Shown here: positions 1-12,528 of the stretch, in pieces
Position numbering within the stretch: position 1 is the first letter of the stretch
Layout: each line of letters starts with the position of its first letter
From: Todiramphus chloris collaris
Lineage: Eukaryota > Chordata > Aves > Coraciiformes > Alcedinidae
NCBI GenBank assembly: GCA_025345505.1
Contig: JANVCC010000056.1
Location: 2,271,865 to 2,335,864 of the forward strand
Reading direction: 5' to 3'
DNA: 64,000 nucleotides
Notes under the pieces: model-generated
Seen by the model: the letters and a program-made list of their open reading frames with translations, nothing else
Database searches by the model: none
Told to the model about the DNA's origin: nothing
Position numbers and translations under genes: made by a program

Positions 1-738
1 TTAAATTCATCTTTGCACCCACCCTCAGTGAGAACACATCATTTCATTTTATTCTTTACATATGTAGATGTGAACTGGCTGAATGGGGTTTATATGCAGT
101 ATTTCATGGGCTCAAATCTTGTGATGACTTTTGCATAAAATGTACCTAACTACGTGTAAGCAAGTTGTCTGAGCTATTACAATCAAAGGAGATTTAGACC
201 AAACCATCAAACATGTTTAGAGTGATTTAATTTACTGGACCAGGTGAAGATAACTACTTTAGGATGAGAGGAACAACTCCCTGGACTCTAACTAGCTGAA
301 GGAGTGGGGGAAGCCAGTGATGCAGGATAGCAGCAGATAGGAGATGACATGATTGAATATGCAAACTAGTTGCAATTTTTTGCTGTTGGTAATGAAGCTG
401 AATCAGTTAGTGATCATACTAAAAACCTGACAAGAGATTACTGATCTTTACTATGTATGTAGAGATGGATTTGCTCTTTTGTTTGATGATCAGTCTGAAA
501 AGTCTGTCTTACCTTATGATTTAGATTTCAGGAAAAAAGAAGATACAAGCCAAAGTGGTAAGAACTATCACTTTTCCAAAGTAGTTTAAAGAAAAGAATG
601 CATAAAATAACACAGGGCATAGCATGCTTACTAATGCCTGAATCAGTAATATAGTCATCAGAAGAAATGACGTGAAAGAAAGAAGAAAATGAGCATCATG
701 AGAAGTGCTCTTGGTGAGCATTTAATAGAGGGAGGGAA

Positions 739-763
739 ATATATAATATATATAATATATATC
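739..763. repeat. AT microsatellite-like patch
   Basis: Imperfect TA/ATA repetition read directly from the sequence; no function is implied. Confidence 0.7.
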
Positions 764-1137
764 TGAGTTTCAAGACAGCAAACCAGTAATTAGACATTTT
801 ATCTCTTATGTTTTGGATTATAGCAGAATATTATTGTTGTCCAACTACATTGTGACAATAAATTAATTGATAGTGGTAATTTACAACCAAAATTTCCCCT
901 CTAAACATGCTTATCCTTTAGTATCAGTGCTTACAAGCCATGAATTACAGCAGCACCAGACTGATACCTCCTTGGTGTGCTGCCAGACTTCAGTCTAAAG
1001 CTCTTCAAGAGCTTAAAAGAAAACATCTGCACCATTGTAACCCAGAAAACCCCTCTGCTACAGTCAGTCCTTCTATTAGGTCTTTCACACTCACAGCAAT
1101 GGTCAAGAGAAACCCTCTGGTCTGCTAGGTGGACCTC

Positions 1138-1215
1138 CAAAAAAACCCAAGAAATCAAAACCAAACCAAAAACCCCCAAAAGAAGAAAAGTAAAAAGAAA
1201 AAAAAAGAAAGACCT
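1138..1215. repeat. A/C-rich low-complexity tract
   Basis: Runs of A are interrupted by short C runs and then by single G residues. This is the complement-type composition of the T/G-rich tracts found later in the window. It explains several overlapping spurious open frames on both strands. Confidence 0.65.
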
Positions 1216-1629
1216 TGCCCGTACTCTCAAAAGTCTGTCCCTTTCCTAGGGCACCGGCACCTGCCACATGAGCGAGACATGCTGAGGCACTCTGCTCCTG
1301 TCCCTTCACAGGGAGCAGGGGCTGTGTTATTTCTGTTAGCATCTACTCCTGTGGAGGCAGCTGTGCAGTCACTAGTGTGTGGCAGGGAATCGGTGTGCTG
1401 GGGCTGCGGCTGCACCTTCTTCTTCCGTGGGACTGACGGTGCTGCCTTGCTGTTTTCTTCACAGCATCTGTGAAGGAGCTTGGAAGAAGAGAATCCTTTA
1501 GAAACTAAATCATTACTAAGTGGCATCAACAATAAAAGCCACGCTTGCTGTTATATTTATGCAAATGTTCCTCCAGTGTGATTCATTCACTCCTCCAGTT
1601 TCAAAGTTTACTTTCAAGCAGTTTTTAAA

Positions 1630-2223
1630 AGCTTGTATCAGAAAGTGTGGCCAGCAGGACTAGGGAAAAAAATTGTCCCCGTGTACTCAGCACTGGTGAG
1701 ACCACACCTTGAATACTGTGTTAACTTTTGGGCCCCTCACTACAAGAAAGATAATGAAGTGCTGAAGTATGTGCTAAGAAAGGCAACAAAGCTGGTAAAG
1801 AGTCTAGAGAATGAGTCTTATGAGGAGCTGCTGAGGGAACCAGTTATTTAGTCTGAAGAAAAGGAGGCTGAGGGGAGATCTTACTGCTCTCTGGAACTAC
1901 CTGAAAGGAGAGTGTAGCAAGGTGGGGGTCAGTCTCTTCTCTCAATTATCAAGCAATAAGACAAAAGGAAAAGGCCTCAAGTTGCATCAGGGGAGGTTTA
2001 GATTAGACATTAGGAAAAATTTCTTCACAGAAAGGGTTGCCAAGCCCTGGAACAATCTGCCCAGGGAAGCGGTAGAATAACCATTGCTGGAAGTGTTTAA
2101 AAGACATGTAGATGTGGTGCTTAGGGACATAGTTTAGTGGTGGACTTGGCAGCGTTAGGTTAAGGGTTGGCTGGACTCGGTCTTAAAGGTCTTTTACAAC
2201 CTAAGAAATTCTACGATTCTATG
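1630..2223 (+). mobile_element. Degenerate CR1 LINE 3' end (ORF2 C-terminus plus 3' UTR)
   Basis: CR1 is the dominant non-LTR retrotransposon of birds; most copies are 5'-truncated. Here the translated frame at 1633-1851 carries the typical end of the CR1 reverse transcriptase ORF (motifs like [12 protein letters not shown] followed by ATKLVK-LE-ESYEE). A stop follows, and the homologous DNA continues in other frames past an [13 protein letters not shown]-like segment near 2005-2040. The copy ends with the CR1-type terminal octamer repeat, variants of ATTCTATG, at about 2208-2223. Stops and frameshifts make it inactive. It lies in the sense orientation relative to FGFBP3, about 9 kb upstream. 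The 5' limit is approximate. Subfamily cannot be assigned by eye. Confidence 0.9.
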
Positions 2224-5200
2224 CTTCTGCTTTTGTTTCCTTTCCCACTTTTCATTTCCAGCTGCATATTGTTGGCCCCTGTTTTGTCTTAACACTTTAG
2301 TACTGACCACAGGTATTCAACACAGAGCCAGTCTGGCCACCTAGACTATTTTTTAACCCAGCCTAACACAGTTTTACTCATAGTTTTTACTCTTGTTGAA
2401 AACAGGCAATTTTAATTGCTGGACCTGCAATACAAGTTCTGCACCAGTGATGAACTTCAAGAACCTTTTAAGGCTAGATTTTAATAGGTATTAAGAAAGA
2501 TAGCTCTCAAGATAGCTGCCTAAAGGACTTCATAAAATGCACATATAGAAGGCACAAGAAAGCATAACATATAGAGCAACTATTACTGAGAAGAATAAGG
2601 TAGTTTTGGGACACCACAGCTTACTGCAGGATTCTTTCAAAAAGGGGCTAGGTTTTCTCTATACTGCTGACAACTTATGCTACTGAAGGAGCATAAAGTA
2701 GCTTTAGAGATGTTTTTATTGGAAGACATTTCCTTGAGATGGGGTAAAAAGTTGCTCAGATACTCAGAGGCAACATCTTAGCACATCTGGGACTAGTCTA
2801 GGGGTAAGGGAATAGAGATAAAGAATAAAGCCTTTTGTGCTGTGCCAGTCTCACAACTCAAACTCATTTTATTTGAAGCACAGGTCACTGTGCTCGCTAC
2901 TACCGTCACTTTTGCTTCCAGATAGTGCACAATAGCTGCTTAACTGAGTACACATTACCTTTTTATTATTATTATTTATAGAAACAACATATTTTTTAGC
3001 TTCTGAATAACTTCCTCTGTAAATTTAAGCCTAACTTTGAGAGACAAGCAAGCTGGGCAGGCAAAAAATTTGAATTGTAAAGGTCTTATTGAGCTGCAGT
3101 TGTTGTTCAGTATGTCTTACTTTATAAAGCTGAAATGTGTAATTTTGGTGTGGCATAAGCTGAGTTCAAACAATGCCTCAAGTCATATGCTTCCAAATAC
3201 TTTTTTCCTCCGTAGGTATTGCTACAACACGACTGCTCCCCTGCAGTCCACTCAAGACTCGTTTCTGGGAAATGTGAAGATAAAGGAAATCTATATACAA
3301 TTTAAAAAACCAACAAAACATGTCCTGAAGGCAGAGCAGCAGTACAGGGGAAAAATTTCATGTATTTTAATATTACTGAGTGTTGATGCCAATCTTTGTG
3401 TATTATTTAGAAAAATCAGATATTGACTTTCAGGAAATGCTCATCACTGTCTCTTAGCCTCAGCTATAGTGTGTTTTCAATGAAAGAAACAATTTTCCTC
3501 ATTAACATGATATTTTGACTTAGGCTATAGGATTTCAGAGGCAGAAAACCCATCACTCTTGGCAATGGTATCGTGTATGACAAGAAAGGAAAAAACCTCT
3601 TCATGGCATATTGCTCCAGGAAGAAATATTTCTGTAACTTCAGTGTACTGATACAGGTTATGATGGAAAATACAAAGAATTTCATCATTCCCCAGGGGTT
3701 AACCTGGAAGAACTGGCTTTACTGAGCAGGAGTCATTGTGATTTTGATAGCCTTTAGGCTGAGTATCTAACATTATGCAGTCTTGTATCCACTAAAGTGA
3801 TTTTTCCTAAGTTTCAGTCTAGGTCAGAGAGACCAGGATGCAGAAAGGGGAAAGCAACTGTAATCTGCTAACAGAAGTAGTTATATACCTAACCGTGTTG
3901 GATGTAGAGAGTTTGCACAAGAGGGTGAAGTGCATGCATGAGGTGCTTTGTCCAGCAACGGAACTAACATTCTGCACAACCTCTTGTCTCCTGTCTCCAA
4001 CAAGCATCTTTCTTCTGGATGCACTCAGTCCACAACAGGAAGATTTAATTCAGAAACATCAGGTCTTTGTAAAGATTAAAACGTAGATCCAAAAGAATGA
4101 TCCTTTCCAGGCTTAACAAGTCCCAGGTCCCTCTTGGAGGCTTGGTGGTCACCCAGTGATGTAGCCCACCATATAGAAGGGACAGTGGGATGCAGCCAAG
4201 TGTCAGGGCAGGACTCCATTTATCTGTGTCTTCTGTTGGACCTTACCAAATTATAGCAAGAGACAGCCCACACCTCCAATGGAATAGGCTTGTCCAGCTG
4301 TCTGCCAGGATTTTTGAGTGGGTTTTTGACATTCCTGTTTAGGGATGGGAACACATTCTACCTGCATTTCAGTTTTGATATATGTACCACAAAAATAATA
4401 CCCATTTCCTTCCTTGCAGAGCAAAGGAAGTTTAACTAGTTTCTCCACAACACTGAAGCACTAGCACACGCGTAAAAAAAGGTTTCTAGTTTTGGGATTA
4501 ATTTTTATTTCTAAATTGAGGGGGGGGAGAGAATCAAAAACCTCTCAGAGTGATTTTTATCATACTTAAGAAATAAGAAGAGAAACTTCAGTTTATCAGC
4601 TGTCTAATTCTGTCCTACCAACAGGAAAGTAAAGAGCAGTAGCTATGGTACATGAAGGGAAAAATATGTTTTGTGTATAAATTATCACTTCCAAACTTTC
4701 CACAACTGCTTAAGTGAAGTTCTCCATGTGAATCAGAAGCCTTTCATAGACATATTAGGACTATGAGTGCAGACAGAACCTGGCAGCAGAACTCGCAGAA
4801 GCTACGGTGCACCTGGGATTTTAGGGATCCAGACCAAAGAGCTAGCAATAGCAAACTAAAACCAGAAGAGAGATGGGTAAAATTGTACAGGTGCAGTGTT
4901 TACTATTATTCAGTTTTATGGGCAGATTTTTCCTTATCTCTTACCACAAGAATAAAATACAGTTTCTAACACACCAGAGAAAATGCCAGAACTGCTTGAA
5001 AAACTGTCTGCAGCAAATGCTCGGTAACAAGATGCACGTTTGCACCAAACCAGAAAACGCCCTTTTGGAAACTCTGTGTCCTGTGTAGCATCAAGGCAAA
5101 CACACACAGGCAAGAATATGCCGCTCAGCTGCTTTAATTAATATTAGGTTCTTAGTTCTCCTTTTAATCAGTTGTCTTTCCTTGATGTTTCTTTGTTATG

Positions 5201-8200
5201 GTGTGGGGCTTTTATCTGATATGCAGAGTATAGTTCTACTTAAACATAGTATCAAACTGGTTTTAAATTTGTAATACAAGAGTAATAAATCTTATATTGT
5301 TAGAGTACACATGGGCTTGTATAGCCTGTGTATTTCTGTCCTGTAAAAATCACTTGAATTCGTAGAACAGGGCTTACTTGATTGCTTGCTAGTGTCTAAT
5401 ACATCAGCATTGTCCCTACTACTTCAGATCTTTAGATAAAACCACAAGATGAAAATAAACATAACCCATAAAAAAAGTTTGATGTTTGATGGGTTTTGCT
5501 TTGTTTGTTTGTTTTTTAGAAAGATATCTATCTTTTAGGTACATGAGATCTTTCATAATTATCTCTTTTGACATTTACTCTTCCTTGCGATAGTCTACAC
5601 ATGAACTCACACCACGGAAAACCAATGTCCAGCCTTCAGTTTGTGAGCAGCTGGAAAGAGAATTAAGCTCTAAATAAACTGAATGTCTGGGCAAGTTAAA
5701 TGTCTGAACTTGCTTCAGTTTCAGGTAAGGTACTTTACTGTGATGATATACAGAAAGCAGTATCCATGTCATATTTTTCTTCAGAAACTAATATATATAT
5801 TTTATTTTATTTTTAATTAAATTAAACCTAACAGGTCAGTTTACTGCATGTTTTATAAATTTGTCATTTAGGTTTTCTGGAATTTTTAACTGGAAACTGG
5901 TAGATCAAACCTTTTGTTCTAGAAATATTTGGGTTTTTTAAACTTGTACTCCAACATATAGCTTTGAACTTTTTTACTCAAACCATGAGACATCTAATCC
6001 CTTTTAAAGAGCTCAGTCTTCTGTTTACAACTTGGTTGTCAAGTAATGATAATTTGTTTTCTTTCTGAAAAGCTCTGTAACTACATTTTGTCAATGAACC
6101 CCTCGAAATGTACATTTTCAGAATGCGAAATCTCCTCAACGTTTCTCAAAAAGAAAACCAAGAAGCTGTCCTACCCCTCTGAGGTTTCTTAGTGATCTGC
6201 ACAACACGTTTCTTCCCACACATGGTAAATGGAGAGTTGATGCTGCAGCACATTACCAGCTGTCTGCTATCCTCCTGCTATGCCTGCTGCTTCTTGAATA
6301 AAAATGCTCTCTCACACCATCTGATACGAGCGTTCTCTGGTAACGTTTTAATAGCTGATCTCCTGAAACATCTTATTGTCACCCTGCCCCCTACTCTTAA
6401 GCTATTTTTCTTGCTTAAATGATGAAATAAGCCTTTCATAGCACGTTGGTCATCAACACATTGCGAAAGGCAGCAAAGAAATAGTCTCAAGATGCATTTG
6501 AATTAATTTTAACACTTCACATTTCTAGAAATGTTCAGATTAAATGTGTTCTCCCCATCTCTTCTGTCTGTGTCTAAAATAAGTGGCCAAGATCAGTTTA
6601 AAAGGCAACCAATTTTCATTCTACAATACTTGCATGGGGTTTTTAATTACATATAGGTCTGTGTAAGCGTTACTACAATGAGGAATATATTTTATATTTC
6701 TTTAAATTGACTGTAGGATGATCAGCTGTAAGTTCTATGACAAGAACTAGTCTTTTTTGGTATCCTAATAAAGTCCTCCATTTAGTAGTAGCTGAAATAA
6801 AATATTTCTGCTTTCTGTTTTTTTTTTTTTTCCCCTATTAGAGGCCAGAGGCTGATTTATTTTGAATGAGCTTAAAGAATGGAAAAGGCAAATCTGAAGT
6901 TCAGCCTTTCACAAGACTTAAAATTTTGATCAGCTGATAGAAAAGCCTGGTGTTGTAGGGGTGTTTCAGCAGCTCCCATACCAAGTTCAACAAGGGGCAT
7001 TGTCAATGCTGAGGTCAGTCTATTACTTATACAGTGAAGAATGAAGGTAGGAAATAGTGGTCATGTGGGTTCTCTGCAAAAGGAGACAACAATGACTCTT
7101 TGACAAACATTTGAGAAACAGAAATGAAAATACTTGCTAAGTTTGCTCATGACACAACTGAAAAAGAAGCATCCTCACAGTGGAAGGCAGATTGTAGAAG
7201 AAAATACTTATAGGTGTAATTTTAAATAGAAAAAATTATATGTTCAGAAAAATTAGCATGTAGTGATATATCTCTCATCAGAAATAAAACAATCTGAGAA
7301 TATACAGGTCAAAAGAATGGAATATACACATGGTGCAAGGGACAAAGAGGTTCCTATGGAGCAAAGGAATGACTACCAAAAACTCAACTCAGTATCACTA
7401 ATATTTCCTGAACTCCAGTGTGAAAAACAGTGTTGGAGAACATGAATGACTCACATCAGCTTGTGAAAAACCTGCATGGAATGCGAGACGGAAAAGATGC
7501 TGTGAACATATGTGGAACATTTTTTTGTTAAAGAAAATGAATTGAGGAGAAACTCTATTCTGGGATGATTCTGAAGTGCCCTGCAACGGCCTGGCTTCCA
7601 AGAGAGCATTCACAGCAGCAACATGATCTGTTGACTGAAGGATGGGCATATGGGTGATTTCAAGCAGATGCTGCAGCATTAGAAACTTATTTATAAATCG
7701 GCTAATCTCTGATCAATACTATGCAGTTTTTCTTCAACTTATCATCTTGCAAAAAGCCATCTTTTGAATGAAAGGTTGGATTGAACTTCATTGAAATGTT
7801 ATTTGCAGGGAAGGAAAGAACCAACACACAAACACACTGAAAAACAGGACAAAGGCATCAGTTTGACTCTAGAGAAGTGATTAAATATGATCTAGAAGAG
7901 ACTTAGAAAGAAAAGAAAATCTGAACAAGAAAATTCTTCTTTCACTTTGTTCCTTCTATTCTATTGGAAACAGGACATAAATCCCAGAAATTCAGGTATC
8001 TGCAGGTTCAAGATTCTAATAATACATTTATCTGCAAATAATCTTACAAAACTTTTCAGTAGTCACACTTGCCAGTTTATTCGCCAGTGATAGAAGGAGG
8101 ATAGATAATGAAAGATGCTTCACAACTTTGTCTTGCAGTGCTTTAGCTCAGAGTGAGTGACCTTACAACTGTCTGTATGCAGAAGATCCTCCAGCGTAAC

Positions 8201-11130
8201 TGGACATGAAGTAACCTCAACCAGTAAAGCCAGTAAATACACAATAACCTTTATGGACTGAACTTCTGAGATGGCCAGCAGAGATGAACTGGACTGTTGG
8301 GCACCTTCCCAGTGTAAGGTAATATTTTATTCTGCTTCATGACCAAACTGAGAAATCTGTCTCTGCATGGCTCTTCAGTCACCACTTTGTCTTTTACACC
8401 ATACAGAACTTGGCTTGCCCTGAACAAAACCAGGTAATTGTCAAGGTCAGTCTGTCACCCTGTAGACAATGCTTATTACCACATTAAATACGATTTCATT
8501 CTCTTGAGCCAGTAACAAGAAACCAGAAAACTGATAGGTCAAACAAGTAGGTTAAACACAACCATGCTCATGTTGTATATTTAAAATAATTCAGGTTTAT
8601 GAATCATCAAGGTTCTTTACACTACCCACTTCTCTGAAAAGTAGCCTATAATGACAGACCTGGAAACAGAGCCTGCATTCCACTTGTAAAGCAAAAGTTT
8701 TTCTTGCAATCATTAACAATTGTTGCTGCAATCCTAGGGGCTAGAATAAGAGAAATAAGTATTATTCTTCACAGTGACTGGAGCTTCAATAAAAAAACCC
8801 CAAATAGTTAACTGAATTTTCCAAAGCTCAAAACCCTGAAGTCAAAGCCCTAAGCCCAGTTTTCTATACAATATTTCCAATGGGGATGAAGTGGCCTATA
8901 AACAGAATATAGGCTTTTCTTGGCTCAGATTTAAAATTTAACAAGATAATCTATTCATTGGCCAATGAAATGTGTGCTTAAAGCTATAGTTTGAACTTCT
9001 GAAATGGAAAGATGCATTAAAAGGAGACAGCTTTAACTAGTGACTGAAGGCCATACTTGCCGCCTTAGTTCTTTTCTTCCTGTGTCTTAGAGGCCATATC
9101 CTTATTTATGTGTCTTGTCTTTCTCAGTCGCATGACAAATGCCTGTGATGCACTGTAGCCTTACATGCATTTCTGCAGAGTTGTTACGACGTAAACTTCC
9201 ATCATCTTGGACTTGTGCAGATATTCCAGGCCTGTATCTTACACTTCTCTCCATTGAGCTGAATCCCATGGTTTACACTGTTCCTGCAAGTGTTCACATT
9301 AACTTTGAATCTGGATTGGAGTCCAAATTACAATCTAACTCAGTATATCTGCAATTCCTTCCAGTTTCATCTTCTTGAAGGAATTGCATAGTAAGCACAC
9401 TATTTCATTTACTTAGATGGACAGGTCCATTGAGTCCTCAGAGATTCGTTTCAGGCTCTCTGCAGATGCAAGGCAAACATCTCTGCCACAGTGCACACTG
9501 ATCACCTTTTCAAAGAGAAGTCCATAAGCAGCTAACTTCTAGAACTAGAAAAGTTATATTACCCCCAATAGATACCCATCAAAACCAAGAGATAAAATTG
9601 CAACATGTGCAGGAAAGCTAATATAGAAGCAATGAGTATCAAAGACTAACATCTGCTTCACTGCAAAAGATGAGTCATAATCATGGAGGAAAATGCATGT
9701 GTAAATATAGGTGCCAGGAGAACATGGCAAAGATTAAGGAGGATAAAATTACTATACAGGGAGGCCAGGCAAGCTTTCATTCTTCTTCATTTTCTTTCCT
9801 TAGTTTCTGAACAGTAATAACTTCTACGAGTTTTAGGCTGTGTAAAAAGTGTAACAGCAAAACATTCATTAAAACACACAGTAATATCTTCCTCCAAACC
9901 TGATACACTTCAGATAACCTGCTACAAAATCAATCTCAAATATATTAGACAACTCCATTTCACATTGCATAAATGATGGAAAGAACATGGAAAATGGACA
10001 GAGCTCTCGGTGTAATAATAATATATAGCAATACCAGGTAGTCAGAACTTAATCTCAAAGCAACTCCAAGGTTTGGTGGACTAATAAGCTAAGGCACATG
10101 ATGTGCCTTATGCTCACTGGTGCCACAGAGAGTTTTAAAAGTCACAATGCAGTTCTTTATAATGTCTCATCATACCCACAGCTGTAAGTTAGATTGCAAG
10201 ATTCCTCCTACAGCCCATGGGGAGTCTTCAACACCCATGAAAGGTATTTACACAGTCCAACATGCCAAGCAAGGAGCTAACAGCCAGCTAAGCCTTGTCC
10301 TTCAGAGATAGTTACATATGCAACTCCAGGACAGGAGATAACAAGCCTCCCTTTGAGAATCTTGGTTGTAAATCCTCTCCTAGGGTTTGTTCCCTAAGCC
10401 GTTTTATTTCCTTCTCATGACCCTCTCTCCTCTTCTGTCCCTGCCTGCTAACCAACCAGCTAGGGAGAGGTCTATGAAATGCAGCTAGGAAATGGGAGAT
10501 CTATCTGAAAACGTCCCCCTCAAACTGGAGAAAGGACTCTGCATCCCACCTCTTCTCCAGCAATCATTCTTTCATCTCTGCAGAAGTCTTTCCCTTTTAG
10601 GATTTATTGCACAGAAAGAGAAATGAGTCAGTATCAGCCCCTCTCTCCACCATTGAGTCCCACTGTATATTATTTGTCCAAAATAGAACAGCCCGACGAG
10701 GAATGATTAGGGGGTACTAGTACACCTAAATATCCATGTGTAACTGAGACACTTTCGGGGTGCTTTGCCAGACTTTCCCCTTTTATAAGCAGAGGGAGTC
10801 TTCAAAGCAGTCACTGTAAAGAAGGGATGACACAAGACAAAAGCCTAGAGCCTGTGTCACTGTCTCAGTCAGCCCTCATTACAGCAACATTTATCTTGTG
10901 CAAAGACGGCTGCATTTTAGCCTTGCTGACATCAGGTGTCCCCGCGTACCGGGGAGGCTGCAGCCGAGGGATGAGACCCAGGGCCGGTCTCAGCCCGTGT
11001 TGCACCCACAGCCCTGCCCGCTTTAGGATAGCTGCCGTTCAGCCGTTGCATTACACCGGCAGTACAGTGACCTGGATAATATCTCCACATCAGTGTAAAT
11101 ATAGGGTACAAATGGAGGACGTGAGCATAT
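2224..11130. other. Intergenic DNA upstream of FGFBP3, no gene seen
   Basis: Nearly 9 kb of AT-rich sequence with no frame that looks like a conserved protein on either strand. Open frames are short, start at random ATGs and lack splice or composition support. Minor simple-sequence features include a G8 run near 4519 and a T run near 6820. BTAF1 coding exons were looked for on the - strand and not recognised. Confidence 0.6.
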
Positions 11131-11140
11131 CTATATATAG
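11131..11140 (+). promoter_or_regulatory. TATA-like element upstream of FGFBP3 island
   Basis: A CTATATATAG string occurs about 0.5 kb before the CpG island and about 1.4 kb before the FGFBP3 start codon. It could serve an alternative upstream start, but there is no further support such as a recognisable initiator or a joined exon. It may equally be chance in AT-rich DNA. Confidence 0.15.
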
Positions 11141-11929
11141 AGCTCAGTAATAATCTTTCCAAAAAAAGCATGTGGCAGTTCAGGGCACAGTCTGGACCTC
11201 CCCTGCAAGTGCCTTGGGTGTCTGTCCCGTCCAGTGCTGGGCTCGGCGTGCTGAACCGGGACACATTCTCCGCGGTCACAGTGGGGAGCTACTGGTAACT
11301 GTTGTCTTCGAGTTCAGTAAGAGGGTCAGAGTGCTAAGCAGTTAGGAACAGATGTGGAAAGTTCATCATCACCCATGAAACTGAAGCACATTTGGATTTT
11401 GAGAGCCTCATTCCGATCAGACATTTCTGAAACTGCAGTAACAAAGATCGGGTCTTGAAAACTCTGGCATATTTGTAAAATACATCCCCCCTATATAGAA
11501 ACCTGTCTCCACATTAATAACCATCCTAAAATAACACATGCTGGTATTTTACTTCCGAAACGAGAATCCCTTTTTGTGATCTAACTCCATCAATCGCAAA
11601 GGAAAATTAAAAATCGATTCTCGTCCACCAGAACGCCCCTCCTGCCCCTCGAAGGGAGGCTCTTCGCACAGCTGTTACTCCCGAGTTGGCCCCTAGATCC
11701 CATTCCCTCGGCCACCTCCCAGGGGCACGGCAGCCCCGCGACGGCTTTGCGGTGCCGGTGTGCAGTTTCCCCGAACGAAAGGAGCGGAGAGTGTGTGGTG
11801 TTCGGGGAACCTCCCGCAGCCGGTGCCGTCGGGGCACGGAGCTGCCCGCGTGTCCCCGCGCTGTCCCCCCGCATGCGGCGTGCCGGGGAGGGGCGTCGGC
11901 GGGGGCAGCCCCCGGCCATTGATAACCCC

Positions 11930-12001
11930 CGTGCCCGGCCCCGCCGCCCGCAGCCGGAGCCTGCAGAACGCCGGGAAGCACCAGCAAACCCACAGCGCAG
12001 C
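11930..12001 (+). other. FGFBP3: Probable non-coding exon 1 of FGFBP3 (5' limit unknown)
   Basis: A strong donor, GTGAGT at 12002-12007, follows GC-rich sequence, and a CAG acceptor ends at 12439, 89 nt before the FGFBP3 start codon. FGFBP-family genes usually carry the whole CDS in one exon preceded by a non-coding exon, so this pairing would give an intron of 438 nt. The 5' edge is a guess because a transcription start cannot be read from sequence. An unspliced 5' UTR is the alternative. Confidence 0.35.
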
Positions 12002-12528
12002 GTGAGTGCCCTCGGGACAGAGCGGAAAATACCGGGGTGTGCTGGGGGGGGTGGAACCAGGTTCGGGGGGAAACGACGGGGCATCAGGGGAGCGGTTTAG
12101 CCTGGAGCTGGGTCTGGAGCGGCGGCCGCTCGCCCCTTTGATGCTACAGCCGGCGGGCGCGGACTCTCGGCTCACAGCGCTCCCGGGTTACATCTTCCCG
12201 GGTGGGGTGGTCCGGGGGCCCCGCCGACATCGGCGGTCCGTCAGCGGAGTCGGGGAAGGAACGATTTAAAAGTCCAGGGGGTTACGGCCCTGGCGGGACA
12301 AGCCTGATCCGCGATCCTCTGCCGAAACAAACCCCACGCAGCTTTGCCTAGCGCAAACACGGGGGCCGCGCTCCCACCGGTGCGAGCAGCGGGTGGGGGC
12401 AGCGGGGGCACCCGCCCGCCAGTATCCGTGTCTCCGCAGGGCGCAAGAGGATGCGGCGGACCGGCGGGTCCCGCGCTCGGACGCTCCGTCGCTAAGGCAC
12501 CGGAGGAGGCTCCCACGACGCCGCGGAG

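Larger units (their letters stand above)
1..1629. other. AT-rich intergenic DNA, no gene seen
   Basis: No open frame here resembles a known protein and none has splice-supported extension. The stretch contains an AT dinucleotide patch at about 739-763 and an A/C-rich low-complexity patch at about 1138-1215 that produces lysine- and proline-rich spurious frames on the + strand and phenylalanine-rich ones on the - strand. Conserved synteny suggests it lies between FGFBP3 and BTAF1, but no BTAF1 exon was recognised. Confidence 0.6.

Noticed and set aside
1129-1532. Lys/Pro-rich and Phe-rich frames near 1.1-1.5 kb
   Set aside because: They are driven by the A/C-rich low-complexity tract; no domain, splice support or conserved motif.
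3037-3426. 129-codon frame on + in the left flank
   Set aside because: Composition is that of translated AT-rich intergenic DNA, and no motif is recognisable.
1-11600. Possible BTAF1 first exons, expected on the - strand from synteny
   Set aside because: No frame resembles the BTAF1 N-terminus and there is no second CpG island in this stretch, so the gene probably starts left of the window.
11590-12269. Several 80-164 codon frames on both strands upstream of FGFBP3
   Set aside because: They overlap one another in all frames, are Arg/Pro/Gly-rich and show no domain; this is expected where GC content suppresses stop codons.
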